NCBI GenBank assembly: GCA_032622095.1
Contig: CP136063.1
Location: 116,704,723 to 116,768,722 of the forward strand
Direction: 5' to 3'
Length of the DNA: 64,000 nucleotides
Source of the DNA: Siphonodentalium dalli
Lineage: Eukaryota; Mollusca; Scaphopoda; Gadilida; Siphonodentaliidae
Under the pieces are notes generated by a model. The model was given only the letters and a program-made list of their open reading frames with translations. It had not been told where the DNA came from and made no database searches. Each line of letters begins with the position of its first letter. Within the stretch, counting starts at the first letter, position 1. This document shows, piece by piece, positions 1 to 14,800 of the stretch. A program made the position numbers and the translations under genes.

Positions 1-302
1 AATCGGCGACAGAAAAAAAAATCTGCCCCCCCCCCTTCCGGGCACCCCTGACGCGAACGGCGCGACTTTTGTCATATTTAAACCACGCCATTAGATTCCT
101 CGTATTATGGGGATAATTATATATAAGTTTGGTGGCAATCGGCGACAAAAAATGTTTCTGCCCCTTCCGCTTTTCTGCCCCTGACAACAACGGCGTCACT
201 TTAGAATATTCTAACCCCGACCATTATCTTTCTCGTAAAAAGCTACTCCTAGTAGACCCCTTTGGCATCATCTAGATGGTCCCCTGTGAATTTCTATAGA
301 AC

Positions 303-333
<31 letters not shown>

Positions 334-350
334 TTCGCAAATATAGATAT
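1..350. repeat. End of a dispersed tandem repeat with a GACA microsatellite tail
   Basis: The words AATCGGCGACA and CTGCCCC...CCCCTGACG/A recur at 1 and again at about 137, so a roughly 136-bp unit is present in two partial copies. It is followed by a (ACAG)n run at 303-331. Core tandem units followed by a GACA-type microsatellite are typical of pearl/Helentron-related elements of marine invertebrates; assignment to that class is inference. No gene is visible. Confidence 0.55.
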
Positions 351-3300
351 AGATTTTGCTTTATATAGTAATGAAACAGCGATAAATTAGCTTCTCCAAG
401 AGAAAGTTGTTTGAGTCAGGGTTTGGGGTGGGGGAGATGTCCAGGTCAGGATATCTCCCCCCCCCCCACCCAGCACCTACATGACAATAAAACATTGTAT
501 GGGTTTATTGCTTGTTTTGCTTTATATTGTCATGAAACAGCGAGATATTAACTTCTTATGAGAAAAAGTTTTTTGAGTCAGGGTTTGGAGTGTGGGGGAA
601 GATGTCCTGGTCATGATATCCCCCCCCCCCCCCCACCCAGCACCTACATGACAAAAAAATAATCTTATGGTTTTATCGCTTGTTTTGCTTTATATAGTCA
701 TGAAACAGCGAGAAATTAACTTCTTCTGAGAACAAGTTTTTTGAGTCAGGGTTTGGGGTGGGGGAAGATGTCCAGGTCAGGATATCTCCCCCCCCCCCCC
801 ACCCAGCACCTACATGACAAAAAAATAATCTTATGGTTTATCGCTTGTTTTGCTTTATATAGTCATGAAACAGCGAGAAATTAACTTCTTATGAGAAAAA
901 GTTTTTTGAGTCAGGGTTGGGAGTGTGGGGGAAGATGTCCAGGTCATGATATCTCCCCCCCCCCCCCCACCCAGCACCTACATGACAACAAAATAATCTT
1001 ATGGTTTTATCGCTTGTTTTGCTTTATATAGTCATGAAACAGCGAGAAATTAACTTCTTCTGAGAACAAGTTTTTTGAGTCAGGGTTTGGGGTGGGGGAA
1101 GATGTCCAGGTCATGATATCTCCCCCCCCCCCCACCCAGCACCTACATGACAAAAAAATAATCTTATGGTTTTATCGCTTGTTTTGCTTTAAATAGTCAT
1201 GAAACAGCGAGAAATTAACTTCTTCTGAGAACAAGTTTTTTGAGTCAGAGTTTGGGGTGGGGGAAGATGTCCAGGTCAGGATATCTCCCCCCCCCCCCAC
1301 CAGCACCTACATGACAAAAAAATAATCCGATGGTTTTATCGCTTGTTTTGCTTTATATAGTCATGAAACAGCGCGAAATTAACTTCTTCTGAGAACAAGT
1401 TTTTGAGTCAGGGTTTGGGGTGGGGGGGGGGGGGAGATATCCAGGTCAGGATATCTCCCCCCCCCCACCCAGCACCTACATGACAAAAAAATAATTATAT
1501 GGTTTTATCGCTTGTTTTGCTTTATATAGTCACGAAACAGCGAGAAATTAACTTCTTCCGAGAATAAGTTTTTTGAGTCAGGGTTTCGGTGGGGGGGGGG
1601 GGGGGAGATGTCCATGTCAGGATATCTTCCCCCCACCCAGCACCTACATGACAAAAAAATAATCTTATGGTTTTACCGCTTGTTTTGCTTTATATAGTCA
1701 TGAAACAGCGAGAAATTAACTTCTTCTGAGAACAAGATTTTTGAGTCAGGGTTTGGGGTGGGGGGGGGGGGGGGAGATGTCCAGGTCAGGATATCTCCCC
1801 CACCCAGCACCTACATGACAAAACAATAATCTTATGGTTTTATCGCTTGTTTTGTTTTATATAGTCACGAAACAGCGAGAAATTAACTTCTTCTGAGAAC
1901 AACTTTTTTGAGTCAGGGTTTGGGGTGGGGGGAAGATGTCCAGGTCAGGAAATATTCCCCCCACCCAGCACCTACATTACAAAAAAATAATCTTATGGTT
2001 TTATCGCTTATTTTGCTTTATATAGTCATGAAACAGCGAGAAATTAACTTCTTCTGAGAACAAGTTTTTTGAGTCAGGGTTTGGGGTGGGGAGATGTCCA
2101 GGTCAGGATATCTCCCCCCCCCCCCCCACCCAGCACCTACATGACAAAAAAATAATATTATGGTTTTATCGCTTGTTTTGCTTTATATAGTCATGAAACA
2201 GCGGGAAATTAACTTCTTCTGAGAACAAGTTTTTTGAGTCAGGGTTTCCGGTGGGGGGGGGGGGGGGTGGAAGATGTCCAGGTCAAGATATCTTCCCCCC
2301 ATCCAGCACCTACATGACAAAAAATTAATCTTATGGTTTTATTGCTTGTTTTGCTTTATATAGTCATGAAACAGCGAGAAATTTACTTCTTCTGAGAACA
2401 AGTTTTTTGAGTCAGGGTTTGGGGTGGGGGTAATGTCCAGTTCAGGATATCCCTCCCACCCAGCACCTACATGACAAAAAAATAATCTTATGGTTTTACC
2501 GCTTGTTTTGCTTTATATAGTCATGAAACAGCGAGAAATTAACTTCTTCTGAGAACAAGTTTTTTGAGTCGGGGTTTGGGGTGGGGGGAGATGGCCCGGT
2601 CAGGATATCTCCCTCCACCCAGCACCTACATGACACAAAATAATCTTATGGTTTTATCGATTGTTTTGCTTTATATAGTCACGAAACAGCGAGAAATTAA
2701 CTTCTTCCGAGAATAAGTTTTTTGAGTCAGGGTTTCGGTGGGGGGGGGGGGGGGGGGAGATGTCCATGTCAGGATATCTTCCCCCCACCCAGCACCTACA
2801 TGACAAAAAAATAATCTTATGGTTTTACCGCTTGTTTTGCTTTATACAGTCATGAAACAGCGAGAAATTAACTTCTTCTGAGAACAAGTTTTTTGAGTCA
2901 GGGTTTGGGGTGGGGGGGGGGAGATGTCCAGGTCAGGATATCTCCCCCACCCAGCACCTACATGACAAAACAATAATCTTATGGTTTTATTGCTTGTTTT
3001 GCTTTATATATTCATGAAACAGCGAGAAATTAACTCTTCTGAGAACAAGTTTTTTGAGTCAGGGTTTCGGGTGGGGGGAAGATGTCCAGGTCAGGAAATA
3101 TTCCCCCCACCCAGCACCTACATTACAAAAAAATAATCTTATGGTTTTATCGCTTATTTTGCTTTATATAGTCATGAAACAGCGAGAAATTAACTTCTTC
3201 TGAGAACAAGTTTTTTGAGTCAGGGTTTGGGGTGGGGAGATGTCCAGGTCAGGATATCTCCCCCCCCCCCAACCCAGCACCTACATGACAAAAAAATAAT

Positions 3301-6300
3301 ATTATGGTTTTATCGCTTGTTTTGCTTTATATAGTCATGAAACAGCGGGAAATTAACTTCTTCTGAGAACAAGTTTTTTGAGTCAGGGTTTCCGGTGGGG
3401 GGGGGGGGTGGAAGATGTCCAGGTCAAGATATCTTCCCCCCATCCAGCACCTACATGACAAAAAATTAATCTTATGGTTTTATTGCTTGTTTTGCTTTAT
3501 ATAGTCATGAAACAGCGAGAAATTTACTTCTTCTGAGAACAAGTTTTTTGAGTCAGGGTTTGGGGTGGGGGTAATGTCCAGTTCAGGATATCCCTCCCAC
3601 CCAGCACCTACATGACAAAAAAATAATCTTATGGTTTTATTGCTTGTTTTGCTTTATATATTCATGAAACAGCGAGAAATTAACTTCTTCTGAGAACAAG
3701 TTTTTTGAGTCAGGGTTTCGGGTGGGGGGAAGATGTCCAGGTCAAGATATCTTCCCCCATCCAGCACCTACATGACAAAAAAATAATCTTATGGTTTTAC
3801 CGCTTGTTTTGCTTTATATAGTCATGAAACAGCGAGAAATTAACTTCTTCTGAGAACAAGTTTTTTGAGTCGGGGTTTGGGGTGGGGGGAGATGTACCGG
3901 TCAGGATATCTCCCTCCACCCAGCACCTACATGACACAAAATAATCTTATGGTTTTATCGATTGTTTTGCTTTATATAGTCACGAAACAGCTAGAAATTA
4001 ACTTCTTCTGAGAACAACTTTTTTGAGTCAGGGTTTGGGTGGGGGGGGGGGGTGGGGAGATGTCCAGGTCAGGATATATTCCCTCCACCCAGCACCTACA
4101 TGATAAAAAATAATCTTATGGTTGTATTGCTTGTTTTGCTTTATATAGTCATGAAACAGCGAGAAATTAACTTCTTCTGAGAACAAGTTTCTTTAGTCAG
4201 GGTTTGGGGTGGGGGAAGATGTCCAGGTCAGGATATCTCCCCCCCCCCCCCACCCAGCACCTACATAACAAAAAAATAATCTTATGGTTTTATCGCTTGT
4301 TTTGCTTTATAGTCATGAAACAGCGAGAAATTAACTTCTTCTGAGAACAAGTTTTTTGAGTCAGGGTTTGGGGTGGGGGGAAGATGTCCAGGTCAAGATA
4401 TCTTCCCCCATCCAGCACCTACATGACAAAAAAATAATCTTATGGTTTTACCGCTTGTTTTGCTTTATATAGTCATGAAACAGCGAGAAATTAACTTCTT
4501 CTGAGAACAAGTTTTTTGAGTCGGGGTTTGGGGTGGGGGGAGATGTCCCGGTCAGGATATCTCCCTCCACCCAGCACCTACATGACACAAAATAATCTTA
4601 TGGTTTTATCGATTGTTTTGCTTTATATAGTCACGAAACAGCTAGAAATGAACTTCTTCTGAGAACAACTTTTTTGAGTCAGGGTTTGGGTGGGGGGGGG
4701 GGGGGGTGGGGAGATGTCCAGGTCAGGATATATTCCCTCCACCCAGCACCTACATGATAAAAAATAATCTTATGGTTGTATTGCTTGTTTTGCTTTATAT
4801 AGTCATGAAACAGCGAGAAATTAACTTCTTCTGAGAACAAGTTTTTTGAGTCAGGGTTTGGGGTGGGGGGAGATGTCCAGGTCAGGATATCTCCCCCACC
4901 CAGCACCTACATGACAAAAAATAATCTTATGGTTTTATCGCTTGTTTTGCTATATATAGTCATGAAACAGCGAGAAATTATCTTCTTCTGAGAACAAGTT
5001 TTTTGAGTCAGGGTTTGGGGTGGGGGGAGATGTCCAGGTCAAGATATCTTCCCCCATCCAGCACCTACATGACAAAAAAATAATCTTATGGTTTAAACGC
5101 TTGTTTTGCTTTATATAGTCATGAAACAGCGAGAAATTAACTTCTTCTGAGAACAAGTTTTGGAGTCAGGGTTTGGGGTGGGGGGGGGGAGATATCCAGG
5201 TCAGGATATCTCCCCCCCCCCCCCACCCAGCACCTACATGACAAAAAAATAATCTTATGGTTTTATCGCTTGTTTTGCTTTATATAGTCATGAAACAGCG
5301 AGAAATTAACTTCTTCTGAGAACAAGTTTCTTTAGTCAGGGTTTGGGGTGGGGGAAGATGTCCAGGTCAGGATATCTCCCCCCCCCCCACCCAGCACCTA
5401 CATAACAAAAAAATAATATTATGGTTTTATCGCTTGTTTTGCTTTATATAGTCATGAAACAGCGAGAAATTAACTTCTTCTGAGAACAAGTTTTGGAGTC
5501 AGGGTTTGGGGTGGGGGGGGGGGGATATCCAGGTCAGGATATCTCCCCCCCCCCCCACCCAGCACCTACATGACAAAAAAATAATCTTATGGTTTTATCG
5601 CTTGTTTTGCTTTATATAGTCATGAAACAGCGAGAAATTAACTTCTTCTGAGAACAAGTTTCTTTAGTCAGGGTTTGGGGTGGGGGAAGATGTCCAGGTC
5701 AGGATATCTCCCCCCCCCCCCCCCCACCCAGCACCTACATAACAAAAAAATAATATTATGGTTTTATCGCTTGTTTTGCTTTATATAGTCATGAAACAGC
5801 GAGAAATTAACTTCTTCTGAGAACAAGTGTTTTGAGTCAGGGTTTCCGGTGGGGGGGGGGGGTGGAAGATGTCCAGGTCAAGATATCTTCCCCCATCCAG
5901 CACCAACATGACAAAAAATTAATCTTATGGTTTTATTGCTTGTTTTGCTTTATATAGTCATGAAACAGCGGGAAATTAACTTCTTCTGAGAACAAGTTTT
6001 TTGAGTCAGGGTTTGGGGTGGGGGTAATGTCCAGTTCATGATATCCCTCCCACCCAGCACCTACATGACAAAAAAATAATCTTATGGTTTTATCGCTTGT
6101 TTTGCTATATATAGTCATGAAACAGCGAGAAATTATGTTCTTCTGAGAACAAGTTTTTTGAGTCAGGGTTTGGGGTGGGGGGAAGATGTCCAGGTCAAGA
6201 TATCTTCCCCCATCCAGCACCTACATGACACAAAATAATCTTATGGTTTTATCGCTTGTTTTGCTTTATATAGTCACGAAACAGCTAGAAATTAACTTCT

Positions 6301-9300
6301 TCTGAGAACAACTTTTTTGAGTCAGGGTTTGGGTGGGGGGGGGGGGGGTGGGGAGATGTCCAGGTCAGGATATATTCCCTCCACCCAGCACCTACATGAT
6401 AAAAAATAATCTTATGGTTGTATTGCTTGTTTTGCTTTATATAGTCATGAAACAGCGAGAAATTAACTTCTTCTGAGAACAAGTTTTTTGAGTCAGGGTT
6501 TGGGGTGGGGGGAGATGTCCAGGTCAGGATATCTCCCCCACCCAGCACCTACATGACAAAAAATAATCTTATGGTTTTATCGCTTGTTTTGCTATATATA
6601 GTCATGAAACAGCGAGAAATTATCTTCTTCTGAGAACAAGTTTTTTGAGTCAGGGTTTAGGGTGGGGGGAAGATGTCCAGGTCAAGATATCTTCCCCCAT
6701 CCAGCACCTACATGACAAAAAAATAATCTTATGGTTTAATCGCTTGTTTTGCTTTATATAGTCATGAAACAGCGAGAAATTAACTTCTTCTGAGAACAAG
6801 TTTTGGAGTCAGGGTTTGGGGTGGGGGGGGGGGGGGGGGGGAGATATCCAGGTCAGGATATCTCCCCCCCCCCCCACCCAGCACCTACATGACAAAAAAA
6901 TAATCTTATGGTTTTATCGCTTGTTTTGCTTTATATAGTCATGAAACAGCGAGAAATTAACTTCTTCTGAGAACAAGTTTCTTTAGTCAGGGTTTGGGGT
7001 GGGGGAAGATGTCCAGGTCAGGATATCTCCCCCCCCCCCCCCCCCACCCAGCACCTACATAACAAAAAAATAATATTATGGTTTTATCGCTTGTTTTGCT
7101 TTATATAGTCATGAGACAGCGAGAAATTAACTTCTTCTGAGAACAAGTGTTTTGAGTCAGGGTTTCCGGTGGGGGGGGGGGGTGGAAGATGTCCAGGTCA
7201 AGATATCTTCCCCCATCCAGCTCCAACATGACAAAAAATTAATCTTATGGTTTTATTGCTTGTTTTGCTTTATATAGTCATGAAACAGCGGGAAATTAAC
7301 TTCTTCTGAGAACAAGTTTTTTGAGTCAGGGTTTGGGGTGGGGGTAATGTCCAGTTCAGGATATCCCTCCCACCCAGCACCTACATGACAAAAAAATAAT
7401 CTTATGGTTTTATTGCTTGTTTTGCTTTATATAGTCATGAAACAGCGAGAAATTAACTTCTTCTGAGAACAAGTTTCTTTAGTCAGGGTTTGGGGTGGGG
7501 GAAGATGTCCAGGTCAGGATATCTCCCCCCCCCCCCACCCAGCACCTACATAACAAAAAAATAATCTTATGGTTTTATCGCTTGTTTTGCTTTATAGTCA
7601 TGAAACAGCGAGAAATTAACTTCTTCTGAGAACAAGTTTTTTGAGTCAGGGTTTGGGGTGGGTGGAGATGTCCAGGTCAGGATATCTCCCCCACCCAGCA
7701 CCTACATGACAAAAAAATAATTTTATGGTTTTATCGCTTGTTTTGCTTTATATAGTCATGAAACAGCGAGAAATTAACTTCTTCTGAGAACAAGTTTTTT
7801 GAGTCAGGGTTTCGGTGGGGGGGGGGGGAGAATGTCCATGTCAGGATATCTTCCCTCCACCCAGCACCTACATGACAAAAAAATTATCTTATGGTTTTAC
7901 CGCTTGTTTTGCTTTATATAGTCATGAAACAGCGAGAAATTAACTTCTTCTGAGAACAAGTTTTTTGAGTCAGGGTTTGGGTGGGGGAGATGTCCAGGTC
8001 AGGATATCTCCCCCACCCAGCACCTACATGACAAAACAATAATCTTATGGTTTTATCGCTTGTTTTGTTTTATATAGTCACGAAACGGCGAGAAATTAAC
8101 TTCTTCTGAGAACAACTTTTTTGAGTCAGGGTTTGGGGTGGGGGGAAGATGTCCAGGTAAGGAAATATTCCCCCCACCCAGCACCTACATTACAAAAAAA
8201 TAATCTTATGGTTTTATCGCTTATTTTGCTTTATATAGTCATGAAACAGCGAGAAATTAACTTCTTCTGAGAACAAGTTTTTTGAGTCAGGGTTTGGGGT
8301 GGGGAGATGTCCAGGTCAGGATATCCCCCCCCCCCCCCACGCAGCACCTACATGACAAAAAAATAATATTATGGTTTTATCGCTTGTTTTGCTTTATATA
8401 GTCATGAAACAGCGAGAAATTAACTTCTTCTGAGAACAAGTGTTTTGAGTCAGGGTTTCCGTTGGGGGGGGGGGGGGGTGGAAGATGTCCAGGTCAAGAT
8501 ATCTTCCCCCATCCAGCACCAACATGACAAAAAATTAATCTTATGGTTTTATTGCTTGTTTTGCTTTATATAGTCATGAAACAGCGGGAAATTAACTTCT
8601 TCTGAGAACAAGTTTTTTGAGTCAGGGTTTGGGGTGGGGGTAATGTCCAGTTCAGGATACCCCTCCCACCCAGCACCTACATGACAAAAAAATAATCTTA
8701 TGGTTTTATTGCTTGTTTTGCTTTATATAGTCATGAAACAGCGAGAAATTAACTTCTTCTGAGAACAAGTTTTTTGAGTCAGGGTTTCGGGTGGGGGGAA
8801 GATGTCCAGGTCAGGATATCTTCCCCCACCCAGCACCTACATGACAAAAAAATAATCTTATGGTTTTACCTCTTGTTTTGCTTTATATAGTCATGAAACA
8901 GCGAGAAATTAACTTCTTCTGAGAACAAGTTTTTTGAGTCAGGGTTTGGGGTGGGGGGAGATGTCCCGGTCAGGATATCTCCCCCCACCCAGCACCTACA
9001 TGACACAAAATAATCTTATGGTTTTATCGATTGTTTTGCTTTATATAGTCACGAAACAGCGAGAAATTAACTTCTTCTGAGAACAACTTTTTTGAGTCAG
9101 GGTTTGGGTGGGGGGGATGTCCAGGTCAGGGTATATTCCCTCCACCCAGCACCTACATGATAAAAAATAATCTTATGGTTTTATTGCTTGTTTTGCTTTA
9201 TATAGTCATGAAACAGCGAGAAATTAACTTCTTCTGAGAACAAGTTTCTTTAGTCAGGGTTTGGGGTGGGGGAAGATGTCCAGGTCAGGATATCCCCCCC

Positions 9301-10204
9301 CCCCACCCAGCACCTACATGACAAAAAAATAATCTTATGGTTTTATCGCTTGTTTTGCTTTATATAGTCATGAAACAGCGAGAAATTAACTTCTTCTGAG
9401 AACAAGTTTCTTTAGTCAGGGTTTGGGGTGGGGGAGATGTCCAGGTCAGGATATCTCCCCCACCCAGCACCTACATGACAAAAAATAATCTTATGGTTTT
9501 ATCGCTTGTTTTGCTATATATAGTCATGAAACAGCGAGAAATTGTCTTCTTCTGAGAACAAGTTTTTCGAGTCAGGGTTTGGGGTGGGGGAAGATGTCCA
9601 GGTCAAGATATCTTCCCCCATCCAGCACCTACATGACAAAAAAATAATCTTATGGTTTTATCGATTGTTTTGCTTTATATAGTCATGAAACAGCGAGAAA
9701 TTTACTTCTTCTGAGAACAAGTTTTTTGAGTCAGGGTTTGGGGTGGGGGAGATGTCCAGGTCAGGATATCCCCCCCCCCCCACCCAGCACCTATATGACA
9801 AAAAAATAATCTTATGGTTTTATTGCTTGTTTTGCTTTATATAGTCATGAAACAGCGAGAAATTAACTTCTTCTGAGAACAAGTTTTTTTAGTCAGGGTT
9901 TGGGGTGGTGGGAGATGTCCAGGTCAGGATATCCCCCCACACAGCACCTACATGACAAAAAAAATAGTCTTATGGTTTTATCGCTTGTTTTGCTTTAAAT
10001 AGTCATGAAACAGCGAGAAATTAACTTCTTCTCAGAAAAAGTTTTTTGAGTCAGGATTTTGGGTGGGGGGAAGATGTCCAGGTCAGGATATCTCCACCCC
10101 CCCCCCCTCCACCCAGCACCTACATAACAAAAAAATAATCTGATGTTTTTATCGCTTGTTTTGCTTTATATAGTCATGAAACAGCGAGAAATTAACTTCT
10201 TCTT
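350..10204. repeat. Satellite array, about 59 monomers of 165-170 bp
   Basis: The monomer begins near GTCATGAAACAGCGAGAAAT and returns at 697, 862, 1031 and so on to the end of the array near 10204. Each monomer contains a G-run, a short core and a C-run, for example GGGGTGGGGGAGATATCC, then AGGTCA, then GGATATCTCCCCC, so the two sides can pair as a stem. Variant monomers recur as blocks. The variant with TCAGGAAATATTCCCCCC lies near 1946, 3093 and 8158. The variant with GGGGGTAATGTCCAGTTCAGG lies near 2424, 3566, 6018, 7336 and 8634. This shows a higher-order period of about 7-8 monomers (1.14-1.32 kb). The short minus-strand ORFs inside it are by-products of the repeat. Unit length near nucleosome size fits constitutive heterochromatin, but that role is inference. 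Confidence 0.95.
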
Positions 10205-11800
10205 CAGTCATGAAATACAATAGCTCCCTGTATACCTATTCACCTCACATATAATCACGGAGTAACGTCCAATATTTTTGACGATGTCAGCGGTGAAAAT
10301 AGTAACAATTAACCATGGTGCATCAGACATTTTAGTATTGAATGTATAGAATGCAGAATGGCCAATTTTATACATCAATACAACTTGTAAGCGATTGCAG
10401 GACACGCTGGTGTAATATTTACCATTTTCCATATTTTGGCGGCCATAATGGTAGCCATTTTGAGCCAAAGTATTTTGGTTCCAGTGATTTGGAATATGCA
10501 TAGGTAATGATATGCCTCACTCACATTACAAAGTTCTGTTCCTTTCTTGTTGAAATATGACTAGAATCCCAATTGTGATTTTTTTGGGTAAAATTTTATA
10601 CCGCATACAATCAAATGTTTGAGGGATCGGAAGGGGTTAGGACCCCAATAATTGCATATGTAATTGCTCCAATGATCATTTAATATAGAAAACACAAAAT
10701 AAAGTTGCATTACTCAACCAGTTTCAGACAGCGTGAATTGATCTAGAAGATTTGTGAAAAAATGTCATATTTTCAACTTCCGACGGCCATTTTGGTGGCC
10801 ATCTTGGATGGTGTGTTTCAATTTAGGCCCAAAAAAGTGTCATTATGTCTTAGCTTCTCGAAAATATATACATTTGTATACATTTTACTAGATTTTCCCG
10901 CTATAATTTTCATAAAACTGGCTCACTTATAGTTTTAGAAAATGGATCGGGTTGTGGGGGGGGGGGGGGGGGGTAACAAGTCTCGTTCTTATCAGAAAAC
11001 GACATGAATATATATTTCTTAAGTTAATCGTATCGATTTAGGGATGTATTGGTTGTTATAGTACAACGTTCCAGGGGTGTACGCACATACACACACGTTG
11101 GACAAATACAATCATGTAAATAAAAGTGATTTTATACGTTTTGAGGGGTGACCCGATGACCCCCTTCTTATCTTAAAACCCCAGGAAAAGTTGCTTCTTA
11201 AGTTATGTTTTTATAATTAGTATATATCAAAGTACTTTGAGACCAAAAATTATGGATGTACGCGAGTGTAAACAAAAGTGAAAAATCACGTTTTGGGGTT
11301 CAGCATGCGCAATGCGCAACTTAAGAAATCTGTTTTTCAGAAATTTCCATTATTGGTACCAACTTTAGGGGGTCAAACCTTTTGTACGCAAAGGTGTAAA
11401 TAGAACATATGCGGGCTCCCGAACTATCAGAGAAATCGTAATACTTCCATAGTAAATATATTGAGGTATGTAGACTACAATATTTTAGCGCAAAATGTTC
11501 GCGTTTCTGTACTTTTGTTTCTCATTTTGACGCATTTTACAAAAACAGGGATTTTTGCTGAAGTTTGGCACTTAATCCACTAAAAATCATCTTTTGCATC
11601 ATTTGTATATTTCGCACCGGGTCATATCCGCTGCGAAATGTCATAACCTTCAAAATGATGTATCACAAGCTTGTGTGTGGTCCCGATGAACTAAACTTTC
11701 TGAAATCGGTTCCGTCCGCTCCACTAATGATGCACATATATATGTCGTCTTATAAATAAATTCTCTCTTAGAAAGTGTCCAGAGATGTCTTGCCTATTTA
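10205..11800. other. Gene-free stretch with an old dispersed repeat and a G-run
   Basis: No supported gene. The segment at about 10310-10450 matches, in inverted orientation, 15408-15560 (both carry a GGTGCATCAGAC-like / GTCTGATGCAGC-like end and CAATCGCTTACAAGTTG). A pure G-run lies at about 10957-10973. From 11040 to 11760 there is AT-rich sequence with no coding signal that I can support. Confidence 0.6.
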
Positions 11801-14800
11801 TACTGACAATTAATTTTTATTCTTGTGGCAAAGGATTTGAGGGAGTGATTTGTTATGTTGACTAAGGTGTTAATTTAGTATGTGAAACATGTATCCCGGG
11901 GGATGTATTGAGTGGACGGAGAAAGTGTCTTCTTTATCATCAACTTAAGGTATTTCCAACTTCCAATTTGGATAAACCCGACCATGATTTATAGAACAAC
12001 TAGTCTATGACCAGCAATTTTTAGAAATACATATGGACATGATAACATTTAAAAAATTGAAACAATACCACCCTATTCACATGTTTGGCTAAACATATAA
12101 TTAGCATAGATGAGTTGTTGTAGTTGTTACATTGGTGTTGGTCGGGTTTCTCCAAATTTATTACTAAAACAGAATGACCCATAAGCACCATAGCTTGGCA
12201 TGAAAATATAAAAAATTCTACATGACCGAACAATTTTAACAAACAGTGACTGACACATACATAAATATGACTTGCAGATTTTTCACCACACAACTCGGAT
12301 TATTCCGTATAATGCGGTACTTAAATTCGTCCTGGCAATAAACATTAATCTTGTCAATTGATGAAAAAACACCATCAATCTATTTAAAACGACATCCTGA
12401 AACTTTAGACTTGATAAACATTAATTTGTGGAATAGTGGACATTATCACTGAAGCGCGTGATTATGATGTATATAATTAATGTGACCCACAGTTTTTATC
12501 AATTACTGTATCTGGTGGCCTGACTATATTGCAAGTTAATTTTGTAAAATCACATATAGTTACAGTAGATTACATGTAAGAGCCATGCATATATGATAGC
12601 CATTAAGTTCCATCACTGTGAACATTTGAGTAAATTGTCAAACTCACTATTGGGTTCAACGTTAAATTTTGATCGCAACTGTAGTACTGTACACACGGAT
12701 ACTTATCTGACGACACCAATATTCTCATTTCAGAGTCATACTTGATATATGTGTATAATTTCAACTCGCACAATTCATGATAAGGCTAATCGTGTTAGTT
12801 AATATTTTTTATAACCAGGAAACGCTCTTTAAACTCTTAAAACCGTCCAAACAATTTGTTTCCACTAAAATGTCAGACTGGAAACAGTCCACCAGAAGGT
12901 TAGTTATAAGGATTAATATTTGTATAATAAGCAAACGCTCTTTAAATTCTTAAAAGAGTCCAAAAACACTCCAATAAAATTTCAACTGGACACAGGTAGA
13001 CAGCTTTTCTGCGATACCTTTACCCAAAATTGATGTATCGGAGTTTTGTTTATGACATATGATCAAGATATTATTGTAGATTGTCCACATTCGTCTATCT
13101 GTGATTTAGCTGATTTTAAGAATATACAATACCTTAATATTTGGGAAAGAAAATTGAAAATGCAGTCATAAATACAATTCATCTGATGATTTTATGATAA
13201 AATTACACATTTAGATATGTATTTATGCAATTTGTGGCAAGATCTCTCCCTGTTTTTCGATTTCCAGCAATAAAGAAAGCCACTTACCGAATTTGCTATG
13301 CGTAATAGCATGTTTTTATTACAAGGTGGACGGGGAAAAACAAAAGCCTCACATAAACCTGTTTCCACTAAAATATCAAGCTGGAAACAGGTAGATTCTG
13401 AAAATAGACACTGTGGTATAGAAACCGTTGTCATATCGCTTTTAACATTCCGAAAATGCGCGACGTTTTTTTCGACATAAGGAAACCGACTATGACTCAC
13501 AAGTAAATATCGAATGACGATACATATATTTGTAAACAAGAATTGCAAATAATGTTATTGGGACGAAAAGTCTCAAGACTTGTTCCGTATTATGATGATG
13601 ATATGGTTGATAGAACAAACCACTATTATGATAATCGTGTCGTTATATGTTTAAAATACATATCAATTGACATACACGCACCCGTTCCCTCTGTAAAATC
13701 AACAAATTTCGACCACTTTAGGGGACCTCCGCGAATTCGGGAACATCCGCAAATAGACTTCCGCAAATAGGGACCTACTGCGAATTGTCACAACCGGAAA
13801 AACCCATTATCTATAAATAAATAAAACGCCAAGCGAACCACAGCTATCTAGAATATCTATAACAGTATACACCCGAGGGCGTTAATACGCACAATATATT
13901 AGACCACCCCCCCAGATGAGGGTAGTATCACACGAAATGGTAGAAATTTTGACGCTATCTCCAATTATCCTTGCCCAATGGGGGTTCCAAAACAAAGAGG
14001 TATTCAGGGCGGAGCAGGTGGAAAATAAATATTTTTTGACCTTTTTAGTGTGTTTGACCTGCAAATTTCAGTATAATCAGGAAAACTAATAAAACAAGAC
14101 AAATGTCGAATAAAATATATTTGAATATCTGATATTTATTCTATCTGGGTTGCTTAACATTATTGATGTGCAATAAATTATATTCTCCAACAATTTATGT
14201 GAAAAATTCACGAAAATGCCAAAAAATTGCATAAATTGCAGTGCTTTTTCAAAAACGTTTTCCAGAAGATTTTCTATAAAATTTGGTATAAATTTTTGGT
14301 ATAAACTCTCGGTGGTGCATCAAACATTTCATCATTATATACCTCATTCATTGATATCAACATCACAACCACTGATATCCAACAAGCCGAGTATTTTCAA
14401 AAACTTAACCCCCCATAAACTGATTTTATATCTGAAAATACCTGTTTAGTCAGAATAGCCCGTTTTTGTTCCGTTTTGTTATCCAATTCAGAGTCTTATC
14501 ATATATCATGGAATTATGAGAAGGTTTATGCTATAGTAGAGTCTATTTTGTTTAAATATTTGATTTGTTTTGGGTAAATTAGCTAAAATTTTCATTATTT
14601 TAAGTGAAAAGTTCCCATGACTTTGTCAGTTTTATGGATACAGTTAGAAAACATGCACCACAATAAGCATAAATTCATCCACAATACCAGACATGAAATT
14701 ATATAATCATGTACCAGACCAGAAATAAGAAATATAGTTAAACTTAATCCTACCCCAAGATAGTGTTCTTAATGCTTTCAATTTTATGCTATATGCTACT

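Noticed and set aside
4679-6548. Several minus-strand ORFs of 68-95 codons with DILTWTSPPTPNPDSKNLF repeats
   Set aside because: They are translations of the satellite monomer; length depends on the G/C runs keeping frame, and neighbouring monomers break them.
350-10204. Strict inverse relation between G-run and C-run length within monomers
   Set aside because: Many monomers show it (for example 1590 and 2100), but the copy near 6830 has both runs long, so there is no rule.
13192-13770. Overlapping ORFs on both strands (118, 60 and 75 codons)
   Set aside because: No motif, no splice partners, AT-rich surroundings; chance ORFs.
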